Origin: Angustibacter sp049994355
Lineage (GTDB): Bacteria; Actinomycetota; Actinomycetes; Actinomycetales; Angustibacteraceae
Direction: 5' to 3'
DNA: 64,000 nt
Assembly: GCF_049994355.1 (NCBI RefSeq)
Contig: NZ_CP188257.1
Location: forward strand, 4,092,001-4,156,000
This document shows, one piece after another, positions 26,056-34,474 of the stretch. The notes under the pieces were generated by a model. The model was given only the letters and a program-made list of their open reading frames with translations, was not told the DNA's origin and did not search any database. Numbering within the stretch: position 1 is the first letter of the stretch; the number at the start of each line of letters is the position of its first letter. Made by a program: the position numbers and the translations under genes.

Positions 26056-27525
26056 GTGCCGCGTAGCGCGCTCGCGAAGCACCTGCTCGTCGCCGTGGCA
26101 GGCGCCGCCACCCTGGCCCTCCTGGTCGCCTGTACCGACGCGGCCGACCAGTCGAGCGACCCGACGAAGTCCGGCAAGGCCACCGCGACCCCCGCGCCGG
26201 TCTCCTTCGTCCCGTGCGGGCAGGCCAGGTGCACCGGCAGCATCAACGGCGCGAAGTACGAGATCCAGCTGCCGGCCAGGTGGAACGGGACGCTGCTGCT
26301 GTACTCGCACGGGTACGTCGAGGCCGCCCCGATCGCACCCGACTTCGCCACCCCGACCCTGGCGGCCGAGTCGTCCCCGGACGACGACATAGCCCACGAG
26401 ATGCTCGCCGAGGGTTACGCGCTGGCCGGGTCGTCGTTCAGCCGGCTCGGCTGGGCGGTGCCCGAGGGCGTCAAGGCCGACGAAGAGCTGTACGCCTACT
26501 TCGCCGCCAAGGTCGCCAAGCCCCGGCAGGTGATCGTCTGGGGCAACTCGATGGGCGCCGTGATCACCGAGGGGCTGGCGGAGAAGAAGCTGGCGTGGGT
26601 CACTGCGGCTGCCCCGATGTGCGGCCCGCTGGCCGGCACCAACGAGACGCTGGACCTGAGCCTGGACGTCGCCTACGCCGTCCGGACGCTGCTGGCGCCC
26701 AAGCTGCAGATCGCCGGGTTCACCAGCCACAAGGCTGCGGTGCACGCCTGGGAGTCCGCGCGCAAGGCGCTGGAAGCAGCGGGGAACGAGGTAGCAGCCG
26801 GGGACACCGCCGGACCAGCCAAGCTCTACCTGATATCTGCACTCATCGACGCTCCGGACCAGTCCTTCTTCTCCGACGGGTCCGACTCGGTCCTGCGGGC
26901 TGGGGTCGCGGTGGAGGATGCGTTGCACCAGATGAGCGTTGACACCGACGTGCGTTACGACATCGAGCGGCGCGCCGGCGCAAGCGTCTCCGGCAACGCC
27001 GGGGTCGACTACGCGACACGGATCAGTCCGGCCGAGCGGACGTTCGTCGACGAGACCGGTGGCCCCGGCACCACCGACCGGCTGCTCGCGAAGCTCGCCG
27101 CTGGTCAGCGGGTCTCCGCCGACAAGCGGGCCAGAGCCGCAGCGGGCCGCACCATGGGCGAGCCGACCGCTGCGCTGTCCGTCCCGACAACCACGCTGCA
27201 CACGGCCAAGGACCCGGTCGCCATCGTTCAGCACGAGCAGCTGTTCGCCCAGCGTGCCCAGCGCGCAGGCAGCCAGAATCTGCTGCTGCAGCTGTACTCG
27301 GTCCCGCCGGCCAAGTACGACCCGCCGCCGAAGGACGGCGGAGCGGGCCACTGCAACCTCACCGCCGGCCAGGTGACAGCCACGGTCGCCCTGCTCAGCT
27401 CGTGGGCTGCGACGCACACCCGACCGACCGACCAGGAGGTCACGGCGGCAGCCAGCAAGGTGCCGAGCCTGAGCGGGACCTTCGTGCCGGCGCCGTGGCC
27501 GGACCCGCGCGCTACAGGCCCCTGA
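26056..27525 (+). CDS. Secreted alpha/beta-hydrolase lipoprotein
   Basis: 489 residues from the GTG at 26056. A basic N-terminus and hydrophobic helix end in the lipobox LLVAC (lipidated Cys26), so it is probably anchored outside the membrane. The nucleophile elbow GNSMG puts Ser165 as the catalytic serine; Asp386 (KDPV) and His432 (GHCN) are likely triad partners, and HGYV near residue 85 fits the oxyanion region. Substrate unknown; an esterase, lipase or peptidase role is possible. It starts divergently from rpoB, and its last 14 bases overlap the end of the convergent Mce-associated gene. An earlier in-frame ATG at 25984 would add 24 residues before the signal peptide and is unlikely. Confidence 0.8.
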   Translation: MPRSALAKHLLVAVAGAATLALLVACTDAADQSSDPTKSGKATATPAPVSFVPCGQARCTGSINGAKYEIQLPARWNGTLLLYSHGYVEAAPIAPDFATPTLAAESSPDDDIAHEMLAEGYALAGSSFSRLGWAVPEGVKADEELYAYFAAKVAKPRQVIVWGNSMGAVITEGLAEKKLAWVTAAAPMCGPLAGTNETLDLSLDVAYAVRTLLAPKLQIAGFTSHKAAVHAWESARKALEAAGNEVAAGDTAGPAKLYLISALIDAPDQSFFSDGSDSVLRAGVAVEDALHQMSVDTDVRYDIERRAGASVSGNAGVDYATRISPAERTFVDETGGPGTTDRLLAKLAAGQRVSADKRARAAAGRTMGEPTAALSVPTTTLHTAKDPVAIVQHEQLFAQRAQRAGSQNLLLQLYSVPPAKYDPPPKDGGAGHCNLTAGQVTATVALLSSWAATHTRPTDQEVTAAASKVPSLSGTFVPAPWPDPRATGP

Positions 27526-28198
27526 CCTGCGAGACCAGCCAGCGACCGTCCCGCTCGACCATCGTCATCTCGACCCGGTTCTGGTCGACCTGAGGGCGCT
27601 CGAGCCGGTTCGAGGTCGTCGTCTGGTTGACGAACAGCAGCACGACGAACTGGTGCGCCGAGGCGCGCTGGACGCCGGTCGCGGCGACCTGGGCCACCAC
27701 GGTGGCCTTCGTCTGGGTGGCCAACGACTTCACCGCGTCCCCGGTGGTCCGCGCGTACTGGTCGGCGAAGGCCCCGGTGGTCAGCGCCTTGCCGGCCGCG
27801 AAGTCGGCGTCCAGGTGCCGGTAGTCGTAGCTGAGGATCCTGGTCGCAGCCGACGAGGCGGCCCGAACGGCCTGCCCACGAGCCTGGTCGGCGGCCTCGG
27901 CCCGACGGTCAAGCAGCACGAACGCGCCCGCCCCGGCGACCGCGAGCAGCAGAAGCACGGCCAACGCTGCGAGCAGCCAGCCGGACGCCGTCCGCACCCC
28001 CCAACTTGTGACGCCTTGTCGGGGCCTCACGGGCCCCGGAGACCCCCGCAACTCATCACGAGTGGGGGTGGGGGTGGGGGTGTGGGTGGGGGTGGGGGTG
28101 GGTTGCGGGCGGGAGCGCTCGCCGGCGACCCGGCGGCGGGACGGCGAGGGACGTGCTCCGCGCATCACAGGACCTTCAGCTCGTCGGACGTCGGTCAT
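27512..28198 (-). CDS. Mce-associated membrane protein (second copy)
   Basis: 228 residues. A cytoplasmic N-terminal region of ~75 residues contains a Pro-Thr dipeptide run (PTPTPTHTPTPTPT, residues 33-46). A single membrane helix (about 72-95) follows, then an extracytoplasmic domain with the pattern AATRILSYDYRHLDADFAAG and a C-terminal VERDGRWLVSQV. This is the Mce-associated (Mas) pattern, a family found downstream of mce genes and thought to stabilise the transporter. Strong AAGGAGG eight bases before the ATG. Last gene of the Mce operon. Confidence 0.8.
   Translation of the reverse strand: MTDVRRAEGPVMRGARPSPSRRRVAGERSRPQPTPTPTHTPTPTPTRDELRGSPGPVRPRQGVTSWGVRTASGWLLAALAVLLLLAVAGAGAFVLLDRRAEAADQARGQAVRAASSAATRILSYDYRHLDADFAAGKALTTGAFADQYARTTGDAVKSLATQTKATVVAQVAATGVQRASAHQFVVLLFVNQTTTSNRLERPQVDQNRVEMTMVERDGRWLVSQVRGL
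28062..28109 (+). repeat. GGGGGT simple repeat, possible G-quadruplex
   Basis: The plus strand carries seven or more runs of three to five G separated by single T or TGT. It lies inside the Mce-associated gene and encodes its Pro-Thr run on the other strand. The unit is six bases, so slippage would change the number of Pro-Thr pairs without shifting the frame. Confidence 0.75.
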
Positions 28199-28212
28199 CT
28201 CGGTTTCCTCCT

Positions 28213-28701
28213 TCAGCCCACGAACTGCAGCTGGTTGGCGAGCCAGCGCGAACCGGCGCGGCTCAGGTCGACCTGGATCCGGTAGTGCCGCGGCACCGCG
28301 GTGGCGGCGGAGGAGTTGGTCACGTCGGCGTCCACCACGAGCAGCACCCGGGCGCTGTCCGCGTCGCGGGAGACCAGCCCGGCCGAGAGCACCTTGCCCT
28401 TGCTGACCGCCTTGTTCGCCGTGACCAGCTTGCGCAGCTCGGCGGACTGGGCGGTGAACTCCTTCTTGAACTCCCCCGTCGAACCGGCGAGCACCCGGCT
28501 CGAGTCCCGGTCGAAAGTCTGGTAGTCGAGCGTCGTGAAGTTGACCCCCAGCTGGCTGGCTGCGGCGACCGCGTCGTCCCCGGCCGCCGCGTCGCGGCGC
28601 GCGTCCAGCACCCGGCGTCCGGCGAAACCGCCGACCACCACCGCGGCCAGCACCAGCAAGGCCATCCCCACCGCGAGCAGGTTGCGCGTCCTGCGTGTCA
28701 T
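28213..28701 (-). CDS. Mce-associated membrane protein (first copy)
   Basis: 162 residues. One N-terminal membrane helix (about 8-28), then an extracytoplasmic domain with FTTLDYQTFDRDSSRVLAGS, typical of Mas proteins. A tryptophan-containing C-terminus (GSRWLANQLQFV) matches the sister gene. The start overlaps the mceF stop by four bases (ATGA). Two paralogues in tandem suggest a heteromeric accessory complex. Confidence 0.8.
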   Translation of the reverse strand: MTRRTRNLLAVGMALLVLAAVVVGGFAGRRVLDARRDAAAGDDAVAAASQLGVNFTTLDYQTFDRDSSRVLAGSTGEFKKEFTAQSAELRKLVTANKAVSKGKVLSAGLVSRDADSARVLLVVDADVTNSSAATAVPRHYRIQVDLSRAGSRWLANQLQFVG

Positions 28702-29957
28702 GACTGGTCTCCGATCAGCATCCAGGTGAACGAGTCGGCGCCCTGCGGCGGGACAGAGGTGACCACGGTCGGGGCGTCGTACCCCGCCGTGCCGATCTGG
28801 TCGGTCGGGTCGAAGGGCACGGACGACGCCGAGCCGGACGACGAGGGCGTCCCCGGCTGCGGGGCGTTCTGCGCGCCGCGCACCGAGGTCGCCGAGCCGC
28901 GCGGCTCGGCGCAGCGCACGCCGGTGTTCAGCGGCGGCATCCCGGTGGTCTGCTGCGGATCGGTCCGCTTGGTGTCCCCGTAGCCCTTGGTGCAGGACGG
29001 CGGGTTGCTGACGTTCAGCTGCAGCCCGAAGTGTGCGGTGCCGTCACCGGGGAGGACGGTGTATCCGCCACGGACGACGTCCGGGTAGGTGATGAACATC
29101 TGCCGGATGCCCGCCGTGCGGGTCACCGTGACCTGCCCGACGGTGACCAGGTTGGTCAGCAGCGCCCCGAGGTTCGAGCGGTTCTCGGTGAGCAGCGCGT
29201 TGACCTGCTGGCTGGCGATCACTCCGCGGTCCAGCACGGTGCGCAGGTCGGTGTCGCTGGCCCGCAACTGGCCGGACAGGTCGTCCAGGTCGGCGGCGAA
29301 CGAGCGGATGTCGGACCCGGACGCCTTCTGGGAATCCAGCACGGTGTGCCCGTCCTGGATCAGCTTGGTGGTCTCCGGCAGCGCCTCGGACGCCGATCGG
29401 GTGAGCGCGTCGCCGGAGTCGATCAGCCGCTGCAGGTCGGTGCCGCCGTCCGCGAACGTCTTGCCGAGCTCGTCGACCGTGGTGCTCAGGTCGTCCTTGG
29501 GCACCGACCGGACCAGCCGGTCGACGTCCAGCAGCACGGTGTCCACCCGGGTCGGGGTGCGGGTGTCGGACCGGTCGATGCGCGCACCCCCGGTCAGGTA
29601 GGGACGCGAGTCCGTGCGCGGCTGCAGGTCGACGTACTGCTCGCCTACTGCCGAACGGTTTTCCACCACCGCCAGCGTGTCCCGCGGCACCTGCGAGCCG
29701 CGGTGCATCCGCAGGTCGACCAGGACGCCGCCGTCGGTCAGCCGCAGCCGGTCGACCCTGCCGACCGTCACGCCGCGGTACGTGACCTCGGCGCCGGTGA
29801 AGATGCCGCCGGAGTCCGCGAAGTCGGCCGTGACCACGTAGGAGCCCCCGGCGACCTTGTCGAACAGCCCGACGTAGCGGGCGGAGAGCACGCTGACGGC
29901 GACCAGCGCGAGCGCCAGGAAGGCGACCAGCTGGATCCGTACTCCTCGGGTGACCAT
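28698..29957 (-). CDS. mceF: Mce family protein MceF
   Basis: 419 residues. N-terminal membrane helix, then the MCE/MlaD domain (about 40-115; DSGGIFTGAEVTYRGVTVGRV) and a long helical region that forms the periplasmic needle. The C-terminal ~80 residues are Pro/Ser/Gly-rich. The ATG at 29957 shares one base with the mceE stop. Substrate-binding component of a lipid or sterol importer; the substrate cannot be read from sequence. Confidence 0.85.
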   Translation of the reverse strand: MVTRGVRIQLVAFLALALVAVSVLSARYVGLFDKVAGGSYVVTADFADSGGIFTGAEVTYRGVTVGRVDRLRLTDGGVLVDLRMHRGSQVPRDTLAVVENRSAVGEQYVDLQPRTDSRPYLTGGARIDRSDTRTPTRVDTVLLDVDRLVRSVPKDDLSTTVDELGKTFADGGTDLQRLIDSGDALTRSASEALPETTKLIQDGHTVLDSQKASGSDIRSFAADLDDLSGQLRASDTDLRTVLDRGVIASQQVNALLTENRSNLGALLTNLVTVGQVTVTRTAGIRQMFITYPDVVRGGYTVLPGDGTAHFGLQLNVSNPPSCTKGYGDTKRTDPQQTTGMPPLNTGVRCAEPRGSATSVRGAQNAPQPGTPSSSGSASSVPFDPTDQIGTAGYDAPTVVTSVPPQGADSFTWMLIGDQS

Positions 29958-31333
29958 CAGCTCACGCCCCCCATCAGCAGGCCGGCCAGGTTGGGGCTGT
30001 ACTCCTGGCCGGACGTCCCCGGCGCGCCCTCGGCCGCGCCCAGGCACAGCACGCCGGGCAGGCAGAGTCCGCCGCCGCCGCTGGGTGCCGGGGTGGGCTG
30101 GGCCGACACCTTGGTCCAGCCGGCCGGGCAGGACACTCCGCGGAACGGCAGCACCAGCGCCCTGATGGTGTCGTTGCGGCACTGCACGGTCAGGTCGCCG
30201 GGGGCGATCGCCGCCGGGCACTTCGCGCCGGGGAACTGCACGACCTGGCCGAGGATGGTGCACGGGATGGACTTCACGTCGGGCAGCTGGGGGATGCTGC
30301 CGAGCCCCGGGACGCCGGGCAGCGGACCGCTCGGGCCGGTGCCGACGTCCAGCAGCGAGCGGGCGTCCAGGTCGGCGGTGATCCACAGGTTGGTGTAGTC
30401 GCCCTTGATGCCGTTCACGGCCGCGTCGGGGAAGGGGTAGGTCAGCAGCAGCTGGAGCGACTCGGGCAGGTCGTCGCCGGCGTCGTTCAGCGACTTCAGC
30501 ACCGGCTTGAGCGCGGTCAGGTTGGCGACCGTGTCGTTCTTGGACGCCTGGATCACCCGCGAGCCGACGTCGCCGAGCCGGTCCAGCGAGGTGAGCAGGG
30601 TGGTGAGCTGCTGGCGCTGGTCGGCGAGGACCTTCAGGCCGCCGGGCAGCTGGTCGAGCGCGGTCGCGAGGTCGTCGCGCTGAGCGGCCAGCCGGGCGGC
30701 GAGCCGGTCGATCTGGTCGATGGCCCGGTTGATCTCGCCCTTCTGGGAGTCCAGCGAGCCGACCAGGGTGTCCAGCTTGGTGAGCAGGTCGCGCACCGAG
30801 GACTCGTTGCCGGTCAGCGCCTTGTTCAGCTCGGTCTCGATGATCTTCAGCTGCGCGACCCCGCCGCCGTTGAGCAGCAGCGACATCGCACCGAGGACCT
30901 CCTCGACCTCGGGGTTGCGACCGCTGCGGGACAACGGGATCACGTCGCCGTCGGCCAGCCGACCGACCGCCGCCGCGTCGCTCGGTGCGGCCAGCGAGAC
31001 GTACTTCTCGCCGAGCAAGCTGGTCTGCTTGAGCTCGGCGGTCGCGTTGTCCGGCAGCTGCACGGAGTCCTTGAGCCGCACCGTGACCCGCGCCGTCCAG
31101 CCGTCCAGCGAGATCTTCTCGACCGAGCCCACGGTGACGTCGCCGACCTTCACCGAGGACTGCGGCACCAGGTCGAGGACGTCGGCGAACTGAACGGTGA
31201 CCCGGTAGATGTCGCCGCGGCTGGCCACCCCGCCGGGCAGCGCGACGTCGTAGGCGCCCTGGCAACCGGCTAGCGCGACGGCAAGCACCGCCGCCGCCGC
31301 GGCCAGGACGGCGCGCCGCACCCGGGCGCTCAT
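29957..31333 (-). CDS. mceE: Mce family lipoprotein MceE
   Basis: 458 residues. Lipoprotein signal with lipobox VALAGC (Cys24), the hallmark of the fifth mce gene. The MCE domain is at about 40-120 (FADVLDLVPQSSVKVGDVTVG), followed by helical coils and a Cys/Pro/Gly-rich tail. The start at 31333 overlaps the mceD stop by four bases (ATGA). Confidence 0.87.
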   Translation of the reverse strand: MSARVRRAVLAAAAAVLAVALAGCQGAYDVALPGGVASRGDIYRVTVQFADVLDLVPQSSVKVGDVTVGSVEKISLDGWTARVTVRLKDSVQLPDNATAELKQTSLLGEKYVSLAAPSDAAAVGRLADGDVIPLSRSGRNPEVEEVLGAMSLLLNGGGVAQLKIIETELNKALTGNESSVRDLLTKLDTLVGSLDSQKGEINRAIDQIDRLAARLAAQRDDLATALDQLPGGLKVLADQRQQLTTLLTSLDRLGDVGSRVIQASKNDTVANLTALKPVLKSLNDAGDDLPESLQLLLTYPFPDAAVNGIKGDYTNLWITADLDARSLLDVGTGPSGPLPGVPGLGSIPQLPDVKSIPCTILGQVVQFPGAKCPAAIAPGDLTVQCRNDTIRALVLPFRGVSCPAGWTKVSAQPTPAPSGGGGLCLPGVLCLGAAEGAPGTSGQEYSPNLAGLLMGGVS

Positions 31334-32445
31334 CGCGCACTCCCGAGGATGCCGCCGAGGGTGGGATCCAGCCCGATCAGCGGGGACAGCAGCGGGCTGA
31401 GCGCCTGCTGGCAAGCCGTGGCCTTGCTGACCTGCTGGTTGATCAGCCCGCAGATCAGCTCGTCGGGGTGGTTCAGCTGGTCGGTGTTGTCCCGGACGTC
31501 GAGCGTGCCGGACGCCGGGTTGTAGGCGTTCTGCAGGTTGGACAGCGCGACCGGGGCGTTGTCCAGCAGCTCGGCGAGCTGGTTGCGGTCGGCGGCGATG
31601 GTTCCGGTGACCGAGGTCAGGTCGGCCACGTCCGTCTTGAGCACCGAGCGGTTGTCGGCGACGAACGTGGACACCTCGTTCAGCGCCACGGCGAGGTTCT
31701 TCAACGCCAGGCCGAGGTCGTCCTTCTCGCCGTTCAGCTGGTCGGCGACCGAGGCCAGGTCAGTGTTGAGCCGGCGCACCTGCGGGTCGTTCGCGGCCAG
31801 CGTGGAGGTGAAGGTCTGCAGGTTCTTCACGGTGGTGAACAGGTCCTCGCGGCTGCCGGACACGGTGCCGAGCGCGAGCGAGAGCTGGTGCACGGCCTCG
31901 TTCGCCTTGTCCCCCTCACCGCCCAGGTTGGCGGCGCTGGTGGTCAGCAGCCGGGACAGCGAGCCGGTGGAGTTCGCCCCCCGCGGGCCGAGCGCCTTGC
32001 TCAGGTCGTCCAGGCTCTGGGTAACCCGATCCAGCTCGACCGGCACGGCCGTGCGGTCCAGCGGAATGTCCGCGTGGTCCGCCATCCGCGCGCCGCCGGT
32101 ATAGGCCGGCAGCAGCTGGACGTACCGGTCGCTGACCAGGGACGGCGACAGGATCGCGGCCTGCGCGTCAGCAGGCACCTTGACGTCGCCGTTGACCTTG
32201 AGCACCACCGCGACCTGCTCGCCCTGCGGCGTGACGCTCTGCACGGTGCCGACCGGCACCCCGAGCACCCGGACCTGGCTGCCCTGGTAGAGGCCGACGG
32301 CGCGGGTGAAGTGCGCCGTGACGGTCCGGTCCGGCGTCCCCGGCCAGAACGCGAAGGCCGCTGCGGCGAGCACGCCGACCGCCAGGACGCCGACCAGGAC
32401 GCCGCGCAGGTCGAGCCGCGGCAGATCGACCTTCTGGAGCTTCAC
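31330..32445 (-). CDS. mceD: Mce family protein MceD
   Basis: 371 residues from a GTG at 32445 that overlaps the mceC stop (GTGA). One membrane helix (about 12-34), then the MCE domain (TRAVGLYQGSQVRVLGVPVG) and a coiled-coil-rich region. A ~35-residue tail carries two cysteines (ELICGLIN, KATACQQ). Fourth position in the six-gene set. Confidence 0.85.
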   Translation of the reverse strand: MKLQKVDLPRLDLRGVLVGVLAVGVLAAAAFAFWPGTPDRTVTAHFTRAVGLYQGSQVRVLGVPVGTVQSVTPQGEQVAVVLKVNGDVKVPADAQAAILSPSLVSDRYVQLLPAYTGGARMADHADIPLDRTAVPVELDRVTQSLDDLSKALGPRGANSTGSLSRLLTTSAANLGGEGDKANEAVHQLSLALGTVSGSREDLFTTVKNLQTFTSTLAANDPQVRRLNTDLASVADQLNGEKDDLGLALKNLAVALNEVSTFVADNRSVLKTDVADLTSVTGTIAADRNQLAELLDNAPVALSNLQNAYNPASGTLDVRDNTDQLNHPDELICGLINQQVSKATACQQALSPLLSPLIGLDPTLGGILGSAR

Positions 32446-33422
32446 CGGGCACCTCCGGGGATCGTCCCGCCGATGGGCACCAGGTTCGGGATGTAGGTGT
32501 CGAACCACCGGCCGTTGCCGAGGGTGTTGGCGAAGACCCGGGTGAACGGCGCCATGGCCTTGATCCCCGCGTCCAGGTCGTCCTGGTGCTTGCGCAGGGT
32601 CGCCAGCACGCCCTGCAGCTCGGTCAGCGCCGGCTTGAGCTGGGCCCGGTTGTCGCGGACCAGACCGGTGATCTGCGCCGCGAGCGCGGCGGTGTTGGTG
32701 AGCAGCGTGTGGATGGCCGCCCGCCGCTTCTGCAGCTCGACCAGCAGCAGGTCGCCGTCCTTGATCAGCGACTGCACCTCGCCGTTGCGGGCCGCCACCG
32801 TCCCGGAGACGTCCTTGGCGTGGGCGAGCAGCTCGGCGAGCTGCTGGTCGCGCGAGGAGATCGTCCGGGACAGCCGGGTCAGCCCCTCGAGCGAGGCCTT
32901 GACCTGCGGCGGGCTGTCCTTGAACTCGGTGGCCAGCACGTCCAGCGACTTCGACAGCTGCGGGACGTCGATCGCCTCGGTCGTGGTGGTCAGGTCGCTG
33001 AACGCGTCGATCACGTCGTAGCTGGGTACCGTCCGGCTGGTCGGGATGAGCGAGCCCGTCTTGAGCTGGCCCGGACCCTGCGGGTCGAGCGCGAGGTACT
33101 TCTGGCCGAGCAGGGTCTTCAGCTTCACCGCCGCACCGGTGCGGGTGCCGAAGTGCGCGGGCTCGGTGACCTTGAACGAGATCAGCACCTGGGCGCCGTC
33201 CAGCTCGATCTTCTTCACCTTGCCGACCTTGACCCCGGCGACCATCACGTCGTCGCCGGTCTTCAGCCCGCCCACCTCGGTGAACGCGGCCCGGTAGGTG
33301 TCTCCGCGGCCCAGCAGCGGCAGCTTCTGCACGTTGAACGCGGCGATCAGCAGGGCACCGATCAGCAGTAGCCCGACGGCCCCGATGGGCACCGGGTTGC
33401 GCTCGCGGAACGGGATCGCCAT
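32442..33422 (-). CDS. mceC: Mce family protein MceC
   Basis: 326 residues from the ATG at 33422, which shares one base with the mceB stop. Signal-anchor helix (about 12-30), MCE domain (FTEVGGLKTGDDVMVAGVKVG) and helical needle region ending FDTYIPNLVPIGG. Third Mce protein; shortest of the set, in the normal range. Confidence 0.85.
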   Translation of the reverse strand: MAIPFRERNPVPIGAVGLLLIGALLIAAFNVQKLPLLGRGDTYRAAFTEVGGLKTGDDVMVAGVKVGKVKKIELDGAQVLISFKVTEPAHFGTRTGAAVKLKTLLGQKYLALDPQGPGQLKTGSLIPTSRTVPSYDVIDAFSDLTTTTEAIDVPQLSKSLDVLATEFKDSPPQVKASLEGLTRLSRTISSRDQQLAELLAHAKDVSGTVAARNGEVQSLIKDGDLLLVELQKRRAAIHTLLTNTAALAAQITGLVRDNRAQLKPALTELQGVLATLRKHQDDLDAGIKAMAPFTRVFANTLGNGRWFDTYIPNLVPIGGTIPGGAR

Positions 33423-34474
33423 CAGCCGACACCCCCGCACCGCGCGGCCTTGTTGTCGGCCACGTTCACCGGCAGCCGGGAGTCCTTGGTCAGGCCGAGC
33501 GCACCGGTCGGCAGCACCACCGAGCCGTCGAACTTGCAGAGGTAGAAGTTGAACCAGGAGCCGTACGTGGCGGTGCGGGTCAGCGTGTTCACCTTGCCCG
33601 GCCAGGTGTCCATGAAGTGCTCGAAGGTCTTGGTGTTCGCCGGCTTATTCAGCGTCCTGGACAGCGTGCCCAGGTTCGCGATATCGGCCTTCAGCGGCGA
33701 CCGGGCCTGGGAGAGCAGGCCTGCGGTGTCGGCGGCCAGCCCGTTGATCGAGGTGAGCGAGTTCCCGATCGCCACCCGGTCGGCGGACAGGCCGGAGACG
33801 AACCGCTGCAGCTGGACCAGCAGCTGGTCCAGCTGGTCGTCGCGGCTGTCCACCGTGCCCAGCACCGTGTTGAGGTTGCTGATGGTCCGGCCGATCACCG
33901 CGTCGCGGTCGGCGACCGACGAGGTGAGCGACGCTGTGTGCGCGAGCAGGCTGTTGATCGTGCCGCCCTCGCCCTGCAGCACCTGGATGATCTCGCCGGA
34001 CAGCTGGTTGACGTCCTGCGGGGACAGCGCGGCGAACAGCGGCTTGAACCCGTTGAACAGCACGGTCAGGTCCAGCGCCGGCTGGGTCCGCTCGATCGGG
34101 ATCGTCGAGCCCGCTGCGAGCTGCGACCCCGCGCCGGCCCCCTGCACCAGCGCGACGTACCGCTGCCCGATCAGGTTGCGGTACCGGACCAGCACCTGCG
34201 TGGTGTCGGTCAGCCGGTGGTCCGCGTCGACGTCCAGGGTGACCAGGGCGCGGCTGCGTCCAGCCAGCCCGATGTCCTTGACCCGGCCGACCTGGACGCC
34301 GGCGATCCGCACGTCGTCGCCCTTGGCCAGCCCGGTCGCGTCGGCCAGGACCGCCTTGTACTCGGTGCGGCTGCCGCCGGCGATGGGCGAGATGGTCAGT
34401 GCGAGCATGCCGAACGCGGCGATCGTCGTGACGGCGAAGACCACCAGCTTGACCAGGCTGGCCGTCGTCCTCAC
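33422..34474 (-). CDS. mceB: Mce family protein MceB
   Basis: 350 residues. The GTG at 34474 shares one base with the mceA stop (TAGTG). Membrane helix at about 8-28, MCE domain (LADATGLAKGDDVRIAGVQVG), then coils and the conserved GSWFNFYLC near the end, characteristic of MceB. Confidence 0.85.
   Translation of the reverse strand: MRTTASLVKLVVFAVTTIAAFGMLALTISPIAGGSRTEYKAVLADATGLAKGDDVRIAGVQVGRVKDIGLAGRSRALVTLDVDADHRLTDTTQVLVRYRNLIGQRYVALVQGAGAGSQLAAGSTIPIERTQPALDLTVLFNGFKPLFAALSPQDVNQLSGEIIQVLQGEGGTINSLLAHTASLTSSVADRDAVIGRTISNLNTVLGTVDSRDDQLDQLLVQLQRFVSGLSADRVAIGNSLTSINGLAADTAGLLSQARSPLKADIANLGTLSRTLNKPANTKTFEHFMDTWPGKVNTLTRTATYGSWFNFYLCKFDGSVVLPTGALGLTKDSRLPVNVADNKAARCGGVG

Noticed and set aside
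28062..28109. G-rich repeat as a CRISPR or regulatory repeat array
   Set aside because: The unit is a six-base simple repeat within a coding frame, with no spacers.
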